Shown: positions 1 through 8,919 of the stretch, in pieces
How positions within the stretch are numbered: the stretch's first letter is position 1
How the letters are laid out: the number at the start of each line of letters is the position of its first letter
Source of the DNA: Demequina sp.
GTDB lineage: Bacteria > Actinomycetota > Actinomycetes > Actinomycetales > Demequinaceae
DNA length: 64,000 bases
Direction: 5' to 3'
Assembly: GCA_024707205.1 (NCBI GenBank)
Contig: JANQAD010000001.1
Coordinates: forward strand, 1,054,001-1,118,000
Translations under genes and position numbers: made by a program
The notes under the pieces: generated by a model
Database searches by the model: none
Seen by the model: only the letters and a program-made list of their open reading frames with translations
Told to the model about the DNA's origin: nothing

Positions 1-1762
1 CCGCGTCAACACGCTGCGCCTGTGGAGCGCCCGCGCCACCCAGGAGTTCGACCTCAAGATCTTCAACTCCGGCGACTACGCGGACGCCGTCGCCGCGCAG
101 ACTCAGGCAGAGAACATCTCCAAGGTGCTCTACCCGGAGGACTCCACGCCTCAGGGCAAGGAGCTGCGTCTGCAGCAGCAGTACTTCTTTGTCGCGTGCT
201 CGCTGAGCGACTTCATCAACAAGGTGCTGCCGGAGGGCTACGACCTGCACCGCCTCCCGGAGCGGATCACCTTCCAGCTCAACGACACCCACCCCGTGAT
301 CGCGGTCCCGGAGCTCATGCGCCTGCTGATCGACGAGCGCGGCTGGGAGTGGGACGAGGCTTGGGCCGTCACGCAGCAGGTCTTCGCGTACACGTGTCAC
401 ACGCTGCTGCCGGAGGCGCTCGAGGTGTGGCCCGTCGACCTGCTCGGTCGCCTGCTCCCGCGGCACCTCGAGATCATCTACCGCATCAACGACAACTTCC
501 TCGAGGACGTCCGCGAGGCCTTCCCCGGCGACCTCCTCCGCGAGCGCCACATGTCCATCGTCGCCGAGGAGCCGGTGCGCGCCATCCGCATGGCCTACCT
601 CGCCACCGTCGCGGGCTTCAAGGTCAACGGCGTGGCCGAGCTCCACAGCGAGCTGCTGCGCGACAAGGTGCTCAAGGACTTCGCCCAGATGTACCCGGAC
701 AAGTTCACGAACGTCACCAACGGGGTCACCCCGCGGCGCTTCGTGCGCATGGCGAACCCAGGGCTCTCGCAGCTCATCACCGAGGCGATCGGCGATGGCT
801 GGCTCACCAACCTCGAGCGCCTGCGCGGCCTCGAGGCCTTCGCCGACGACGAGGAGTTCCGCGAGCGCTTCGCCGCGGTCAAGGCGGCCAACCGCGCCCG
901 CTTCGCCACCGTGCTCAAGGCCCGCGACGGGCTTGAGCTCGCGGAGGACGGCATGGTGGACGCGATGGTCAAGCGCCTCCACGAGTACAAGCGCCAGTCC
1001 CTGAAACTGCTCCACATCATCTCGCTCTACGAGAAGATCACCACCGGCAAGGTGGCGCTCGAGGACGTCACGCCGCGCACCTTCGTGTTCGGCGCAAAGG
1101 CGGCGCCCGGCTACGTGCGCGCCAAGGAGACGATCTACCTGATCAACGCGGTAGGCGCCACGATCAACGCCGACGCTTCGCTCAAGGGCCGCCTCAAGGT
1201 CGCCTTCCCGGCCAACTACAACGTCACGCTCGCGGAGACGCTCATCCCCGCCGCCGACCTCAGCGAGCAGATCTCGCTCGCCGGCAAGGAGGCGTCGGGA
1301 ACGGGAAACATGAAGTTCGCGCTCAACGGCGCCCTCACCATCGGCACCGACGACGGCGCCAATGTGGAGATCCGCAGGCTGGTCGAGGACGAGAACTTCT
1401 TCCTCTTCGGCATGGCCGAGCCCCAGGTCGAGGCTCTGCACGCCAAGGGCTACCGCCCCGGCGACTACTACGAGCAGGACGAGGACCTCCGCAACGCGCT
1501 CAACCTCCTCGCCTCCGGCGCGTTCACCGTTGGGGACCGTGACGGCGCCGTGTCCTCGGTGTTCGCGAGCCTCGTGGAGCGCGACCGCTTCATGGCTCTC
1601 GCGGACTTCCGCGCGTATGTGGAGGCGCAGGAGCGCGTGGACGCCGCCTGGAAGGATCAGGACGCGTGGACGCGATCCGCGATCCTCAATGTGGCCCGCT
1701 CGGGCTTCTTCAGCTCGGACCGCTCCATCCGCGACTACCTCGACCGCATCTGGCGCGCCTGA
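1..1762 (+). CDS. glgP: Glycogen phosphorylase, C-terminal part (5' cut by window)
   Basis: Releases glucose-1-phosphate from glycogen using pyridoxal phosphate. The frame is open from base 2, so the N-terminal part lies outside the window; about 586 residues are visible. Family motifs seen are VNTLRLWSA at the very start, GKELRLQQQYF, FQLNDTHP, and EASGTGNMKFALNGA, whose Lys (bases 1313-1315) carries PLP, followed by GTDDGANVEI. The C-terminus RDYLDRIWRA is complete. The visible length matches the C-terminal two-thirds of an ~800-residue enzyme. The next gene, a phosphate transporter, lies 100 bp downstream on the same strand. Confidence 0.97.
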   Translation, partial: RVNTLRLWSARATQEFDLKIFNSGDYADAVAAQTQAENISKVLYPEDSTPQGKELRLQQQYFFVACSLSDFINKVLPEGYDLHRLPERITFQLNDTHPVIAVPELMRLLIDERGWEWDEAWAVTQQVFAYTCHTLLPEALEVWPVDLLGRLLPRHLEIIYRINDNFLEDVREAFPGDLLRERHMSIVAEEPVRAIRMAYLATVAGFKVNGVAELHSELLRDKVLKDFAQMYPDKFTNVTNGVTPRRFVRMANPGLSQLITEAIGDGWLTNLERLRGLEAFADDEEFRERFAAVKAANRARFATVLKARDGLELAEDGMVDAMVKRLHEYKRQSLKLLHIISLYEKITTGKVALEDVTPRTFVFGAKAAPGYVRAKETIYLINAVGATINADASLKGRLKVAFPANYNVTLAETLIPAADLSEQISLAGKEASGTGNMKFALNGALTIGTDDGANVEIRRLVEDENFFLFGMAEPQVEALHAKGYRPGDYYEQDEDLRNALNLLASGAFTVGDRDGAVSSVFASLVERDRFMALADFRAYVEAQERVDAAWKDQDAWTRSAILNVARSGFFSSDRSIRDYLDRIWRA

Positions 1763-1779
1763 CCTAGACACCCCTGCGA

Positions 1780-1818
1780 GTCCACTGCGAGTCGACTGTG
1801 AGTTTGCTCGCAGTGGAC
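1780..1818 (+). terminator. Hairpin downstream of glgP
   Basis: GTCCACTGCGAG (1780-1791) and CTCGCAGTGGAC (1807-1818) are perfect 12-bp inverted repeats around a 15-base loop. The left side also holds three near-direct copies of TGCGAGTC-like sequence about 11 bp apart. There is no strong T-run, so termination is inferred from position only, 18 bp after the glgP stop. Confidence 0.5.
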
Positions 1819-1862
1819 CTTTGCGGTCACGTGACGGCTCGTAATGCTCCACAATTGACGCC

Positions 1863-3268
1863 GTGACGGAAACCGCCCTTCTGGTGCTCGTCGTGGTGAC
1901 CGCCCTCGTCTTCGACTTCACCAACGGCTTCCACGACACCGGCAACGCGATGGCCCCATCCATCGCTACGCGCGCCCTCAAGCCCAAGCAGGCGGTCATG
2001 CTCGCCGCCGTGCTCAACATGGTGGGCGCCTTCCTGTCCCTCACGGTTGCCGCGACCATCGCCAAGGGCATCGTCGACGCCGCCGTCGTGACGCTCGCCG
2101 TTGTCCTCGCCGGTCTCGCCGGCGGGATCATCTGGAACCTCGTGACGTGGCTCGTGCGGCTCCCGTCGAGCTCCTCGCACGCGCTCGTCGGCGGCGTGGT
2201 GGGTGCGGTGCTCGCGGCCGCGGGGTCCGAGGGCGTGATCTGGAGCGGCCTCGCCTCGAAGGTGATGATTCCCGCGTTGGTCGCCCCCATCATCGCGATC
2301 GCGGTGGGGGGTGCGGGCACGTGGCTCGTGACCCGCATCACGCGCAGCGTCTCGCAGAAGCACAATGACCAGTCGTTCCGCTGGGGCCAGATCGGCTCCG
2401 CTTCGCTCATGGCGCTCGCGCACGGCACCAATGACGCGCAGAAGACGATGGGCATCATCCTGCTCGCGCTCATTGCGGCTGACGCGGTGCCGCCCGACGC
2501 TGGGGTTCCGCCCTGGGTCATCGTCGCGTGTGCGCTCGCCATGGCTCTGGGCACGTACACCGGCGGGTGGCGCGTTATCCGCACCTTGGGCAAGGGGCTC
2601 GTCCGGCTCGACTCGCGCCAGGGGATGTCCGCGGACATGTCGTCCGCGTCGGTGATCCTGCTGTCCAGCCACTTCGGCTACTCACTGTCCACCACCCATG
2701 TGGCCACGGGCTCCATTCTTGGCACCGGCGTCGGGCGCCGGGCGCGAGTGCAGTGGTCCGTAGCCCGCAAGATGTTCGTGGCGTGGCTCGTCACCGTGCG
2801 GCCGCCGCCCTCGTCGGCGGCCTCCTCTACGGCATCGGCGACCTGTTCAGCAACACGTTCACGCCCACGACGGGGCCGATCGTGGTGTTCGCGCTGCTGG
2901 TGGCGACGGCCGGGTTCATCTTCATCCTGTCCCGCCGCCAGCCCATCAGCGCCGCGAACGTGAACGACGAGTGGGACCCGATCGCGGACAACGAGGCGAT
3001 CCTCGCCGAGTCGCTGACGATGCACAATCCGCACCTCATGCGCGTGCGCAAGCCCCCGCGCAAGCGAAAGCGCAAGCCGGCGCCGGTGCCGAAGAAGCTC
3101 AAGAAGAAGTCCAAGACGCAGCAGGCCAAGAAGCAGGCGAAGAAGGGCTCCGTCAAGAAGACAGCGACCGCGAAGAAGAAGTCGCGTCAGAAGGCGGCCA
3201 CCAAGTCCAAGGCGAAGGCCGCGTCGCATTCCAAGAAGACCACCAAGAAGACGTCGAAGAAGAAGTAG
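1863..3268 (+). CDS. pit: PiT-family inorganic phosphate transporter with Lys-rich tail (apparent frameshift)
   Basis: Low-affinity inorganic phosphate permease. The GTG start at 1863 begins MTETALLVLV. Both PiT signatures are present: FDFTNGFHDTGNAMA (N-terminal half) and AHGTNDAQKTMG (C-terminal half), with SSSHALVGG and SLSTTHVATGSI. The frame breaks at 2799: it continues only if one C is restored, so that AWLVTV is followed by PAAALVGGLLYGIGD. After the last membrane segment (FALLVATAGFIFIL) comes an unusual hydrophilic tail of about 100 residues, its last ~70 very rich in Lys, Ala, Ser and Thr, ending KKTTKKTSKKK. A small membrane protein follows 9 bp later with its own AGGAGG. Confidence 0.88.
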
Positions 3269-3277
3269 GAGGCGAAC

Positions 3278-3508
3278 ATGGGCACATACGTGGAGTGGGA
3301 CGCACTCTTCAACATCGTCATCTTCGGCCTGCTCATCGGCGCCGGACTGCCCGCCCTCTACGCGCTTGGGGTGAGGTCGCTCGACGTCTCTTCGCGAGCC
3401 GTCGGCCGCTCGGCGACGCTGCTCAAGGTCGCCGCCTATACGTGCTTCGCCGTTGTCGTGGGCGCGATCCTGTTCGCCCTCATCTTCATCGCCGCCGGCG
3501 GGCACTAG
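3278..3508 (+). CDS. Small two-TM membrane protein
   Basis: A 76-residue protein with two hydrophobic segments, IVIFGLLIGAGLPALYALG and AAYTCFAVVVGAILFALIFI, joined by a short basic loop. AGGAGG lies 8 bp before the ATG. It is tightly linked to the phosphate transporter, so a role with that transporter is plausible. No catalytic motif is visible and the function is unknown. Confidence 0.8.
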   Translation: MGTYVEWDALFNIVIFGLLIGAGLPALYALGVRSLDVSSRAVGRSATLLKVAAYTCFAVVVGAILFALIFIAAGGH

Positions 3509-3517
3509 CCTGGCGCT

Positions 3518-4120
3518 GTGTCATCGCCGACGTACACGGATCCCTCGCGGGTTGACCTCGCGCGCGCGATAGGCATCGGCCTCACGGTGGCTGGGGGCAT
3601 CGGCCTGCTGCTGCTCGGAGGCGAGTTTGGCGCCCGTAAAGCTTCGTTGGCGGGCATCGCGGTGGTCGCCCTGTTGGCCACGGGAATCGCCCTCTTGCTG
3701 TGGTCGCGATCGCGCGGCGCCGCGCTGTGGGAGGCGAACAAGGCCTTCCTGCTCAGCGAGCAGGGAGCCGCCGTGCTCCACGAGCGGCGCGAGTTCGCGT
3801 CGAGGACGCTGTGGGTGGGGCGGGTGCTCTTGGCGCTCTTCCTCGTGTGCGGCATCGTGTTCTTCTTCCTCCTGAGCGCCATCGGCTGCGGCGACCGCAT
3901 CGACGGCTACTGCGGCCACGTCGGCAGGCCGCCGGAGTGGATCGTGGTGCTCACGCAGGTGGTGTCCCTCGTGCTCGGGAGCGCTTGGGCGACCGTCGTC
4001 TACTGGCGCAGGCGCCACGAGAGCGAGACCGAGCGCATCGACATAGTGGTCGCGGAGGGCCAGCGCCGCAGGCGCACTGAAGGGCCACTCGCCGGGACCA
4101 ACCGCAGCTCCTGGGAGTAG
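3518..4120 (+). CDS. Four-TM membrane protein of unknown function
   Basis: A 200-residue protein starting at GTG 3518 (MSSPTYTDPSRVDL), 9 bp after the preceding stop. Hydrophobic segments lie at about residues 16-35, 42-60, 98-120 and 142-162, with a short Cys-containing loop (IGCGDRIDGYCGHVG) between the last two. The C-terminal tail is charged and Arg-rich. I do not recognise the family. Co-direction and spacing suggest cotranscription with the two upstream genes. Confidence 0.7.
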   Translation: MSSPTYTDPSRVDLARAIGIGLTVAGGIGLLLLGGEFGARKASLAGIAVVALLATGIALLLWSRSRGAALWEANKAFLLSEQGAAVLHERREFASRTLWVGRVLLALFLVCGIVFFFLLSAIGCGDRIDGYCGHVGRPPEWIVVLTQVVSLVLGSAWATVVYWRRRHESETERIDIVVAEGQRRRRTEGPLAGTNRSSWE

Positions 4121-4159
4121 CCCGGGCGGCACCCGCCGCGCGCGCCTAGTGTTGGCCGC

Positions 4160-4798
4160 ATGACAGAACAACTGTGGTTCATTGCCTTCGGATGGATCGG
4201 CTCCATCCTCGTTGTGTGGTCGCTCATGGTGGCGCGCGTGCTGCGGTTCCGGTGGATGAATCTCGCGGGCTCGGTGATCGCCACCGTGTACAACGCCGCC
4301 ATCCAACTGTGGCCGTTCTTCGCCATGAACCTGGCGATCGCCATCATCGATGCGGTGTGGATCTGGCGCCTGACGCGCGAGCGCCACGACGATGCGGTGT
4401 ACAAGGTCATCCCCGTCGCCGCCGGCGACGGGTTCCTGCAGCACGTGCTCGCGACCCACGCGGAGGACATCGCCAAGGTCCAGCCGGACTTCGCGGCCTC
4501 CGCTCCGGCCGACGGCGCCCGCTCGGCGTTCCTCGTGGTGCGCGGCGACGAGAACGTCGGGGTGGTCGCGCTGCGCAACGAGGGCGCCGGGGTTGGCGTC
4601 GTCGAGCTCGACTGGGTCAAGCCGAGCTTCCGGGACTTCACCCCTGGCGAGTTCGTGTACCGCGAGTCCCACACCCTCGAGGAGGCGGGCTTCCGCAGGC
4701 TCGAGGTCGAGGAAACGGATTCCACCGACGAGGTCTATCTGCGCCGCATGGGATTCGCGCCGCACGGGACCCGCTGGGTGCGGGAGCTAGCGGCATAG
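4160..4798 (+). CDS. YgjV-like membrane protein with soluble C-terminal domain
   Basis: A 212-residue protein. The first ~80 residues hold three hydrophobic segments in the pattern of YgjV-type inner-membrane proteins (AFGWIGSILVVWSLM, LAGSVIATVYNAAIQLWP, MNLAIAIIDAVWIWRL). The remaining ~125 residues are soluble and resemble a small alpha/beta domain with a repeated Val-rich strand pattern (SAFLVVRGDENVGVVAL, GVGVVELDWV). Assignment to YgjV is from the N-terminal pattern only. It is the last plus-strand gene before a hairpin-rich gap and a minus-strand tRNA. Confidence 0.6.
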   Translation: MTEQLWFIAFGWIGSILVVWSLMVARVLRFRWMNLAGSVIATVYNAAIQLWPFFAMNLAIAIIDAVWIWRLTRERHDDAVYKVIPVAAGDGFLQHVLATHAEDIAKVQPDFAASAPADGARSAFLVVRGDENVGVVALRNEGAGVGVVELDWVKPSFRDFTPGEFVYRESHTLEEAGFRRLEVEETDSTDEVYLRRMGFAPHGTRWVRELAA

Positions 4799-4830
4799 GC
4801 GTCCTGCCGCGCCCACCTCACTGTCCGCCC

Positions 4831-4884
4831 GAATGGGCTCTGAGTGTCACGAAAATCGAGTTTCGTGACACTCAGGGCCCATTC
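4831..4884. repeat. 24-bp inverted repeat (long hairpin)
   Basis: Arm 4831-4854 (GAATGGGCTC followed by TGAGTGTCACGAAA) is the reverse complement of 4861-4884 at 23 of 24 positions, with a 6-base loop ATCGAG. It begins 33 bp after the YgjV-like gene and faces the minus-strand tRNA-Leu unit. It may be a bidirectional terminator or a palindromic repeat element. No T-run follows. Confidence 0.75.
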
Positions 4885-4909
4885 CAGGGCCGCGGCATGA
4901 GAAGGGCCG

Positions 4910-4957
4910 GCCCGACGCTGGGGAGAGCCGGGCGCGAAACCCGGCCCCGGCGTCGGG
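4910..4957. repeat. Head-to-head pair of the GCCCGACGCTG motif
   Basis: The left arm is GCCCGACGCTGGGGAG (4910-4925). The right arm, read on the minus strand from 4957, is GCCCGACGCCGGGG followed by CCGGGTTTCGCG. An inner stem GCCGGG/CCCGGC lies between them. This is the only place in the window where two copies of the dispersed motif face each other. It lies beyond the tRNA-Leu terminator. Confidence 0.7.
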
Positions 4958-4972
4958 CAGCGGGCAAACGAA

Positions 4973-4998
4973 AAGGCCCCCAGTTCCCTGGGGGCCTT
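4973..4998 (-). terminator. Rho-independent terminator of tRNA-Leu
   Basis: AAGGCCCCCAG and CTGGGGGCCTT form an 11-bp stem with a TTCC/GGAA loop. Read on the minus strand it follows the 3' end of tRNA-Leu by 6 bp and is succeeded by TTTTCGTTT, a classical intrinsic terminator. Confidence 0.88.
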
Positions 4999-5004
4999 CA
5001 CTAG

Positions 5005-5087
5005 TGCGCGAGGGGGGATTTGAACCCCCACGCCCTTTCGGACACTGGCACCTGAAGCCAGCGCGTCTGCCGTTCCGCCACTCGCGC
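5005..5087 (-). tRNA. tRNA-Leu (CAG)
   Basis: An 83-nt class II tRNA. On the minus strand the acceptor GCGCGAG pairs with CTCGCGC, the anticodon loop TTCAGGT gives CAG, and the T-arm contains GGTTCAAATCC. A variable arm (TGTCCGAAAGGGCG) is present, as expected for Leu. CCA is not encoded. The same position upstream of fhaA is occupied by leuT in mycobacteria. Confidence 0.95.
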
Positions 5088-5134
5088 GCGAGGGATAACG
5101 ATAGCACGCTGGGACCCCCCTATACGATGGAGGG

Positions 5135-5839
5135 ATGGGCGTGCTGGATCGGTTCGAGAAGGGCGTGGAGAACGCCATGCAGTCCGCCTTCGCCAAGACC
5201 TTCAAGTCCGGCGTCAAGCCCGTTGAACTCGCGGCCGCGGTCAAGCGCGAATGCGACGCCCGGGCGGCCGCCGTGGACCGAAACCGCACCGTCGCTCCCA
5301 ACGAGTACATCATCTCGCTCTCGCCAACGGACTTCGAGACCGTCACGAGCTGGGGAGACGAGGCCCTCGCCCACGAGCTCCAGGACTCCCTCGAGGACCA
5401 CGCGCGCAGCCTGAGGTACGCCTTCGTGGGCGCGGTGGACGTCGCGTTCCAGGAGGACGAGTCGCTCGGCACGGGCCGCTACGCCGTATCGAGCCGCACC
5501 ACTCGCGGCCCCGTCGCCCCTGCTACGAGCCCGGATCCGCTGAGCCGCTTTCCGCTACTCGAGATCGACGGCCAGCGCTACAACCTCACGGGCGCCACCA
5601 CGGTCATCGGCCGCGGCACGGAGGCGGACATCGTGGTGGACGACAACGGCGTGAGCCGCAGGCACGTCCGCTTCGAGGTCACCCCGGAGGGCACGATCCT
5701 CACCGATCTCGGCTCCACCAACGGCACGTTCGTCGAGGAGCAGCGCATCACCGAGGTCACGCTCGTGGACGGCAACGCGATCCGCATCGGCCGCACGCCA
5801 ATCATGTACTGGGACGCGGTCATCGCGGACGAGGACTGA
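5135..5839 (+). CDS. fhaA: FhaA: DUF3662 plus FHA domain protein
   Basis: A 234-residue regulator of late peptidoglycan synthesis. Residues 1-~120 match the FhaA N-terminal domain (GVLDRFEKGVENAMQSAFAK, ELQDSLEDHARSLRYAF). After a short Pro/Thr linker comes an FHA domain (about 145-230) with GRGTEADIVVDDNGVSRRH and LGSTNGTFV, which binds phosphothreonine. It is shorter than the mycobacterial protein, which has a long repetitive linker. The start ATG has GGAGGG just upstream. In mycobacteria FhaA binds the phosphorylated MurJ pseudokinase domain; here that partner may be the separate gene at 53625-54902. Confidence 0.95.
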   Translation: MGVLDRFEKGVENAMQSAFAKTFKSGVKPVELAAAVKRECDARAAAVDRNRTVAPNEYIISLSPTDFETVTSWGDEALAHELQDSLEDHARSLRYAFVGAVDVAFQEDESLGTGRYAVSSRTTRGPVAPATSPDPLSRFPLLEIDGQRYNLTGATTVIGRGTEADIVVDDNGVSRRHVRFEVTPEGTILTDLGSTNGTFVEEQRITEVTLVDGNAIRIGRTPIMYWDAVIADED

Positions 5840-5858
5840 CGGGGCCGTTGACAGCGCA

Positions 5859-6371
5859 ATGAGCCAGCTCTCGATCACCCTCCTCAGGCTGGGCTTCCTC
5901 GTCTTGCTGTGGCTGTTGGTGCTGTCCAGCATCGGCGTGCTCCGCGCGGACCTCTACGGCACGCGCGTCACCGCTCGCGGCCGCGGGCGCAAGGCCAAGC
6001 GTCAGCCCGACGCTGTGGCTGAGAAGACCGCCGCCCCCACCAGGGGCGCCACTGGGGTCAAGACGGGTCCCGACGAGGCGCCTGCGGCTCGGCTTCACGT
6101 CACGGCCGGCCCGCTCAAGGGCACGAGCCTGCCGCTGAGCTCGGCCCCGGTGCTGATCGGCAGGGCGCCGACGTGCACCCTCGTCATCGACGACGACTAC
6201 GCCTCTGCGCGGCACTGCCGCATCTTCCCCGAGCGGGGCCAATGGATGGTCGAGGATCTCGGCTCCACCAACGGCACCTTCCTCGGCAACCAGAAGGTGA
6301 CGGATCCCGTGCCGCTGCGCCGCGGCGACCAGGTGCGGATCGGCGCGACCACCCTGGAGCTGGACTCGTGA
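5859..6371 (+). CDS. fhaB: FhaB (FipA-like) FHA protein
   Basis: A 170-residue protein with one N-terminal membrane segment (LLRLGFLVLLWLLVLSSIGVL), a basic linker, and a C-terminal FHA domain (about 88-168) with GRAPTCTLVIDDDYASARH and LGSTNGTFLG. Homologues couple Ser/Thr kinase signalling to division and wall assembly. The linker carries one copy of the dispersed GCCCGACGCTG motif (6006-6015) coding QPDAVAE. The TGA overlaps the pstP GTG in GTGA. Confidence 0.93.
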   Translation: MSQLSITLLRLGFLVLLWLLVLSSIGVLRADLYGTRVTARGRGRKAKRQPDAVAEKTAAPTRGATGVKTGPDEAPAARLHVTAGPLKGTSLPLSSAPVLIGRAPTCTLVIDDDYASARHCRIFPERGQWMVEDLGSTNGTFLGNQKVTDPVPLRRGDQVRIGATTLELDS

Positions 6372-7576
6372 CGTTCCTCGCCTTCCACTACGCGGCCCGC
6401 ACCGACGTTGGCCTCACTCGCGCCAACAACCAGGACTCCGGCTACGCGGGGCCGCACCTGCTGCTCGTGGCCGACGGCATGGGCGGCGCGGCAGGTGGCG
6501 ACATCGCCTCGTCCATCGCGGTGGCCCGCCTCGCGGCGCTCGACGGCGAGGCGCTCGGCCCGGACGAGGCCCTCGACGAGCTCAAGCGAGCCATCTCCGA
6601 GGCCCACGAGCAGATCGTCAGCCGCGCGCGCAACGATCCCGAACTGAGCGGGCTGGGGACCACCGTGACCGCGCTGCTGCGCTCCGGCTCCACGCTCGCG
6701 ATGGCGCACATCGGCGACTCCCGCGCGTACCTACTGCGCCAAGGCTCCCTCGATCAGGTCACGAGCGACCACACCTTTGTGCAGCACCTCGTCGACACCG
6801 GCCGCCTCTCCGTGGCCGACGCCGAGAACCATCCAAAGCGCAACCTCATCCTCCGGGTGCTCGGCGACATCGACGCGAACGTCCCCGTGGACATCTCCGT
6901 CCGCGAGACCAAGCTTGGGGACCGCTGGATGGTGTGCTCGGATGGGCTCAGCGGCGTCGTCAGCCGCGACACCATCCACACCACGATGCTCGAGGTCGAG
7001 GACCCTGGCGACTGCGCCGACGCCCTCGTGGCCCTCGCGCTCGCTGCCGGCGCCCCTGACAACGTGACGTGCATCATCGGCGACATCGTCGACATCGACG
7101 AGGCCCCTGACGGCGTCGGCCCCTCAACCGCGGCCCAAATCGTCGGTGCCGTGGCGATGGACCGGCACCGGCCGTCGGGCGCCGTTGGCACGCCCGCCGC
7201 GAGGGCCGCGCAACTCGCGCCAGGCCCGGCCGACGAAGACGAAGACGAGCCCTCCAGGTGGGGGCGCTTCTGGGAGAAGTGGCGCGGGTGGATGCTCGCG
7301 CTCATCGTCGTCATCGCGCTCATCGCCGCGGCCTGGGGCTTCTACGCGTGGACGCAGAATCAGTACTACGTGGGCGAGAACGCCGGCGTGGTCGCCATCT
7401 TCCGCGGAGTTCCAGGGACGGTGGGCCCGCTGGAGCTCTCCACGGTGGTGGAGGACACCGACATCGCGCTCGACAGCCTCGAGCCGTACGCGCGCGATCG
7501 CATCGAGGCGACGATCAGGGTGAGTGGAGTTGACGAGGCCCATGCGGTGATCACGGGCCTGCAGGCGGGTGGCTGA
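6368..7576 (+). CDS. pstP: PP2C Ser/Thr protein phosphatase PstP
   Basis: A 402-residue membrane-bound phosphatase that reverses PknA/PknB phosphorylation. I chose GTG 6368 because it overlaps the fhaB stop and gives the family N-terminus (FHYAARTDVGLTRANNQDS). Metal-binding motifs are LLVADGMGGAAGG (about 33-46), GLGTTVTALL, VCSDGLSGVV (about 190) and GAPDNVTCI (about 227). A linker leads to one TM (MLALIVVIALIAAAWGFYAW) and a short extracellular domain. Its stop overlaps the rodA start (TGATG). Confidence 0.95.
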   Translation: MTFLAFHYAARTDVGLTRANNQDSGYAGPHLLLVADGMGGAAGGDIASSIAVARLAALDGEALGPDEALDELKRAISEAHEQIVSRARNDPELSGLGTTVTALLRSGSTLAMAHIGDSRAYLLRQGSLDQVTSDHTFVQHLVDTGRLSVADAENHPKRNLILRVLGDIDANVPVDISVRETKLGDRWMVCSDGLSGVVSRDTIHTTMLEVEDPGDCADALVALALAAGAPDNVTCIIGDIVDIDEAPDGVGPSTAAQIVGAVAMDRHRPSGAVGTPAARAAQLAPGPADEDEDEPSRWGRFWEKWRGWMLALIVVIALIAAAWGFYAWTQNQYYVGENAGVVAIFRGVPGTVGPLELSTVVEDTDIALDSLEPYARDRIEATIRVSGVDEAHAVITGLQAGG

Positions 7577-8919
7577 TGGCCACCGTCTCCACGGTCCGTT
7601 ACCAGCGAGGACGCGGCTCCGAGTTGATGCTGCTGGGCCTCGCGGCGCTCGTGACGGTCGCCGCTCGCGGACTCGTGGACTACCACGCGGACGTCATCGT
7701 GATCTCGCAGATGGTCTGGTACACCGTGGTGGTCGTGGCGGTGCTCCTCGCGATCCACATCGCGCTGCGGCGGTGGGCGCCCGACGCTGACCCCGTGATC
7801 GTGCCCGCGGTCTCCGCCCTCACCGGCATCGGCCTGGCCATGATCCGGCGCATCGACTTCGCGTGGGCGGCGCGAGGCAAACCCACGCACTTTGGCGAGA
7901 CCCAGACCATGTGGGTGCTCGTTGGGGTAGGCCTTTGCATCACCGTGGTGCTGGTGCTCCGCGACTACCGCGTGCTGCGGCGCTTCACCTACACGGCGGG
8001 GGTGCTTGGCCTCATCGGCCTCATCCTCCCGCTCATGCCGGTCATCGGCCACGCAGTGAACGGGGCGCAAATCTGGATCAAGCTGTTCGGCCGCTCGCTG
8101 CAGCCCGGCGAGTTCGCAAAGATCGCGTTCGTCATCTTCTTCGCGGGCTACCTGCAGACCAATCGTGACACGCTCGCCGTCGCCGGCCCCAAGATCCTCG
8201 GCATCCGCTTCCCGCGGGCGCGCGACATGGGGCCCCTCCTCGTGGTGTGGGCCGCCGCGATCGTGGTGCAGGTCGCGGAGCGCGACCTCGGCACGTCGCT
8301 CCTGCTCTTCGGCATCTTCGTGGGAATGCTTTACGTGGCCACGCGCCGCACCAGCTGGGTGGTGCTCGGCGTTGGGCTGTTCCTGATCGGCGCCGCATTC
8401 GCGGGCACCTTCTTCGGCCACGTGCGCGTGCGCTACGTGGCCTGGCTGCACGCTCTCGATCCCGACGTCTACTCCTCCGGCCAGAGCGAGCAGCTGGTCC
8501 GGGGCCTGTTCGGCATGGCGTCCGGTGGCCTCTTCGGCACGGGCCTGGGTCAAGGGCGTCCGGACCTGGTGCCCTACGCCTACTCGGACTTCATCGTGCC
8601 TTCGCTCGGCGAGGAGCTTGGGCTCACGGGACTGCTCGCGATCCTCTTGCTCTACGTGATCGTGGTGCAGCGGGCCATGCGCACCGCCATCGGGGTCCGC
8701 GACGGCTTCGGCAAACTGCTCGCCGCCGGCCTCGGCTTCACGATCGCGCTGCAGACGTTCATCGTGGTGGGCGGCGTCATGCGAGTCATCCCGCTGACCG
8801 GTCTCGCGACGCCCTTCCTCGCCTACGGCGGCTCCGCGATGATCGCCAACTGGATCATCGTGGCGCTCCTGTTGCGAATCTCCGATCAGGCAAGGCGACC
8901 GCAGGAGGTGACCGCATGA
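7576..8919 (+). CDS. rodA: RodA/FtsW SEDS peptidoglycan polymerase
   Basis: A 447-residue polytopic membrane protein that polymerises lipid II together with the adjacent penicillin-binding protein. SEDS motifs seen include HAVNGAQIWIKLFGRSLQPGEF, QVAERDLGTSLLLFG and DFIVPSLGEELGL, then a terminal region with LTGLATPFLAYGGSAM. The order pstP-rodA-pbpA with ATGA overlaps shows one operon. Confidence 0.95.
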   Translation: MATVSTVRYQRGRGSELMLLGLAALVTVAARGLVDYHADVIVISQMVWYTVVVVAVLLAIHIALRRWAPDADPVIVPAVSALTGIGLAMIRRIDFAWAARGKPTHFGETQTMWVLVGVGLCITVVLVLRDYRVLRRFTYTAGVLGLIGLILPLMPVIGHAVNGAQIWIKLFGRSLQPGEFAKIAFVIFFAGYLQTNRDTLAVAGPKILGIRFPRARDMGPLLVVWAAAIVVQVAERDLGTSLLLFGIFVGMLYVATRRTSWVVLGVGLFLIGAAFAGTFFGHVRVRYVAWLHALDPDVYSSGQSEQLVRGLFGMASGGLFGTGLGQGRPDLVPYAYSDFIVPSLGEELGLTGLLAILLLYVIVVQRAMRTAIGVRDGFGKLLAAGLGFTIALQTFIVVGGVMRVIPLTGLATPFLAYGGSAMIANWIIVALLLRISDQARRPQEVTA

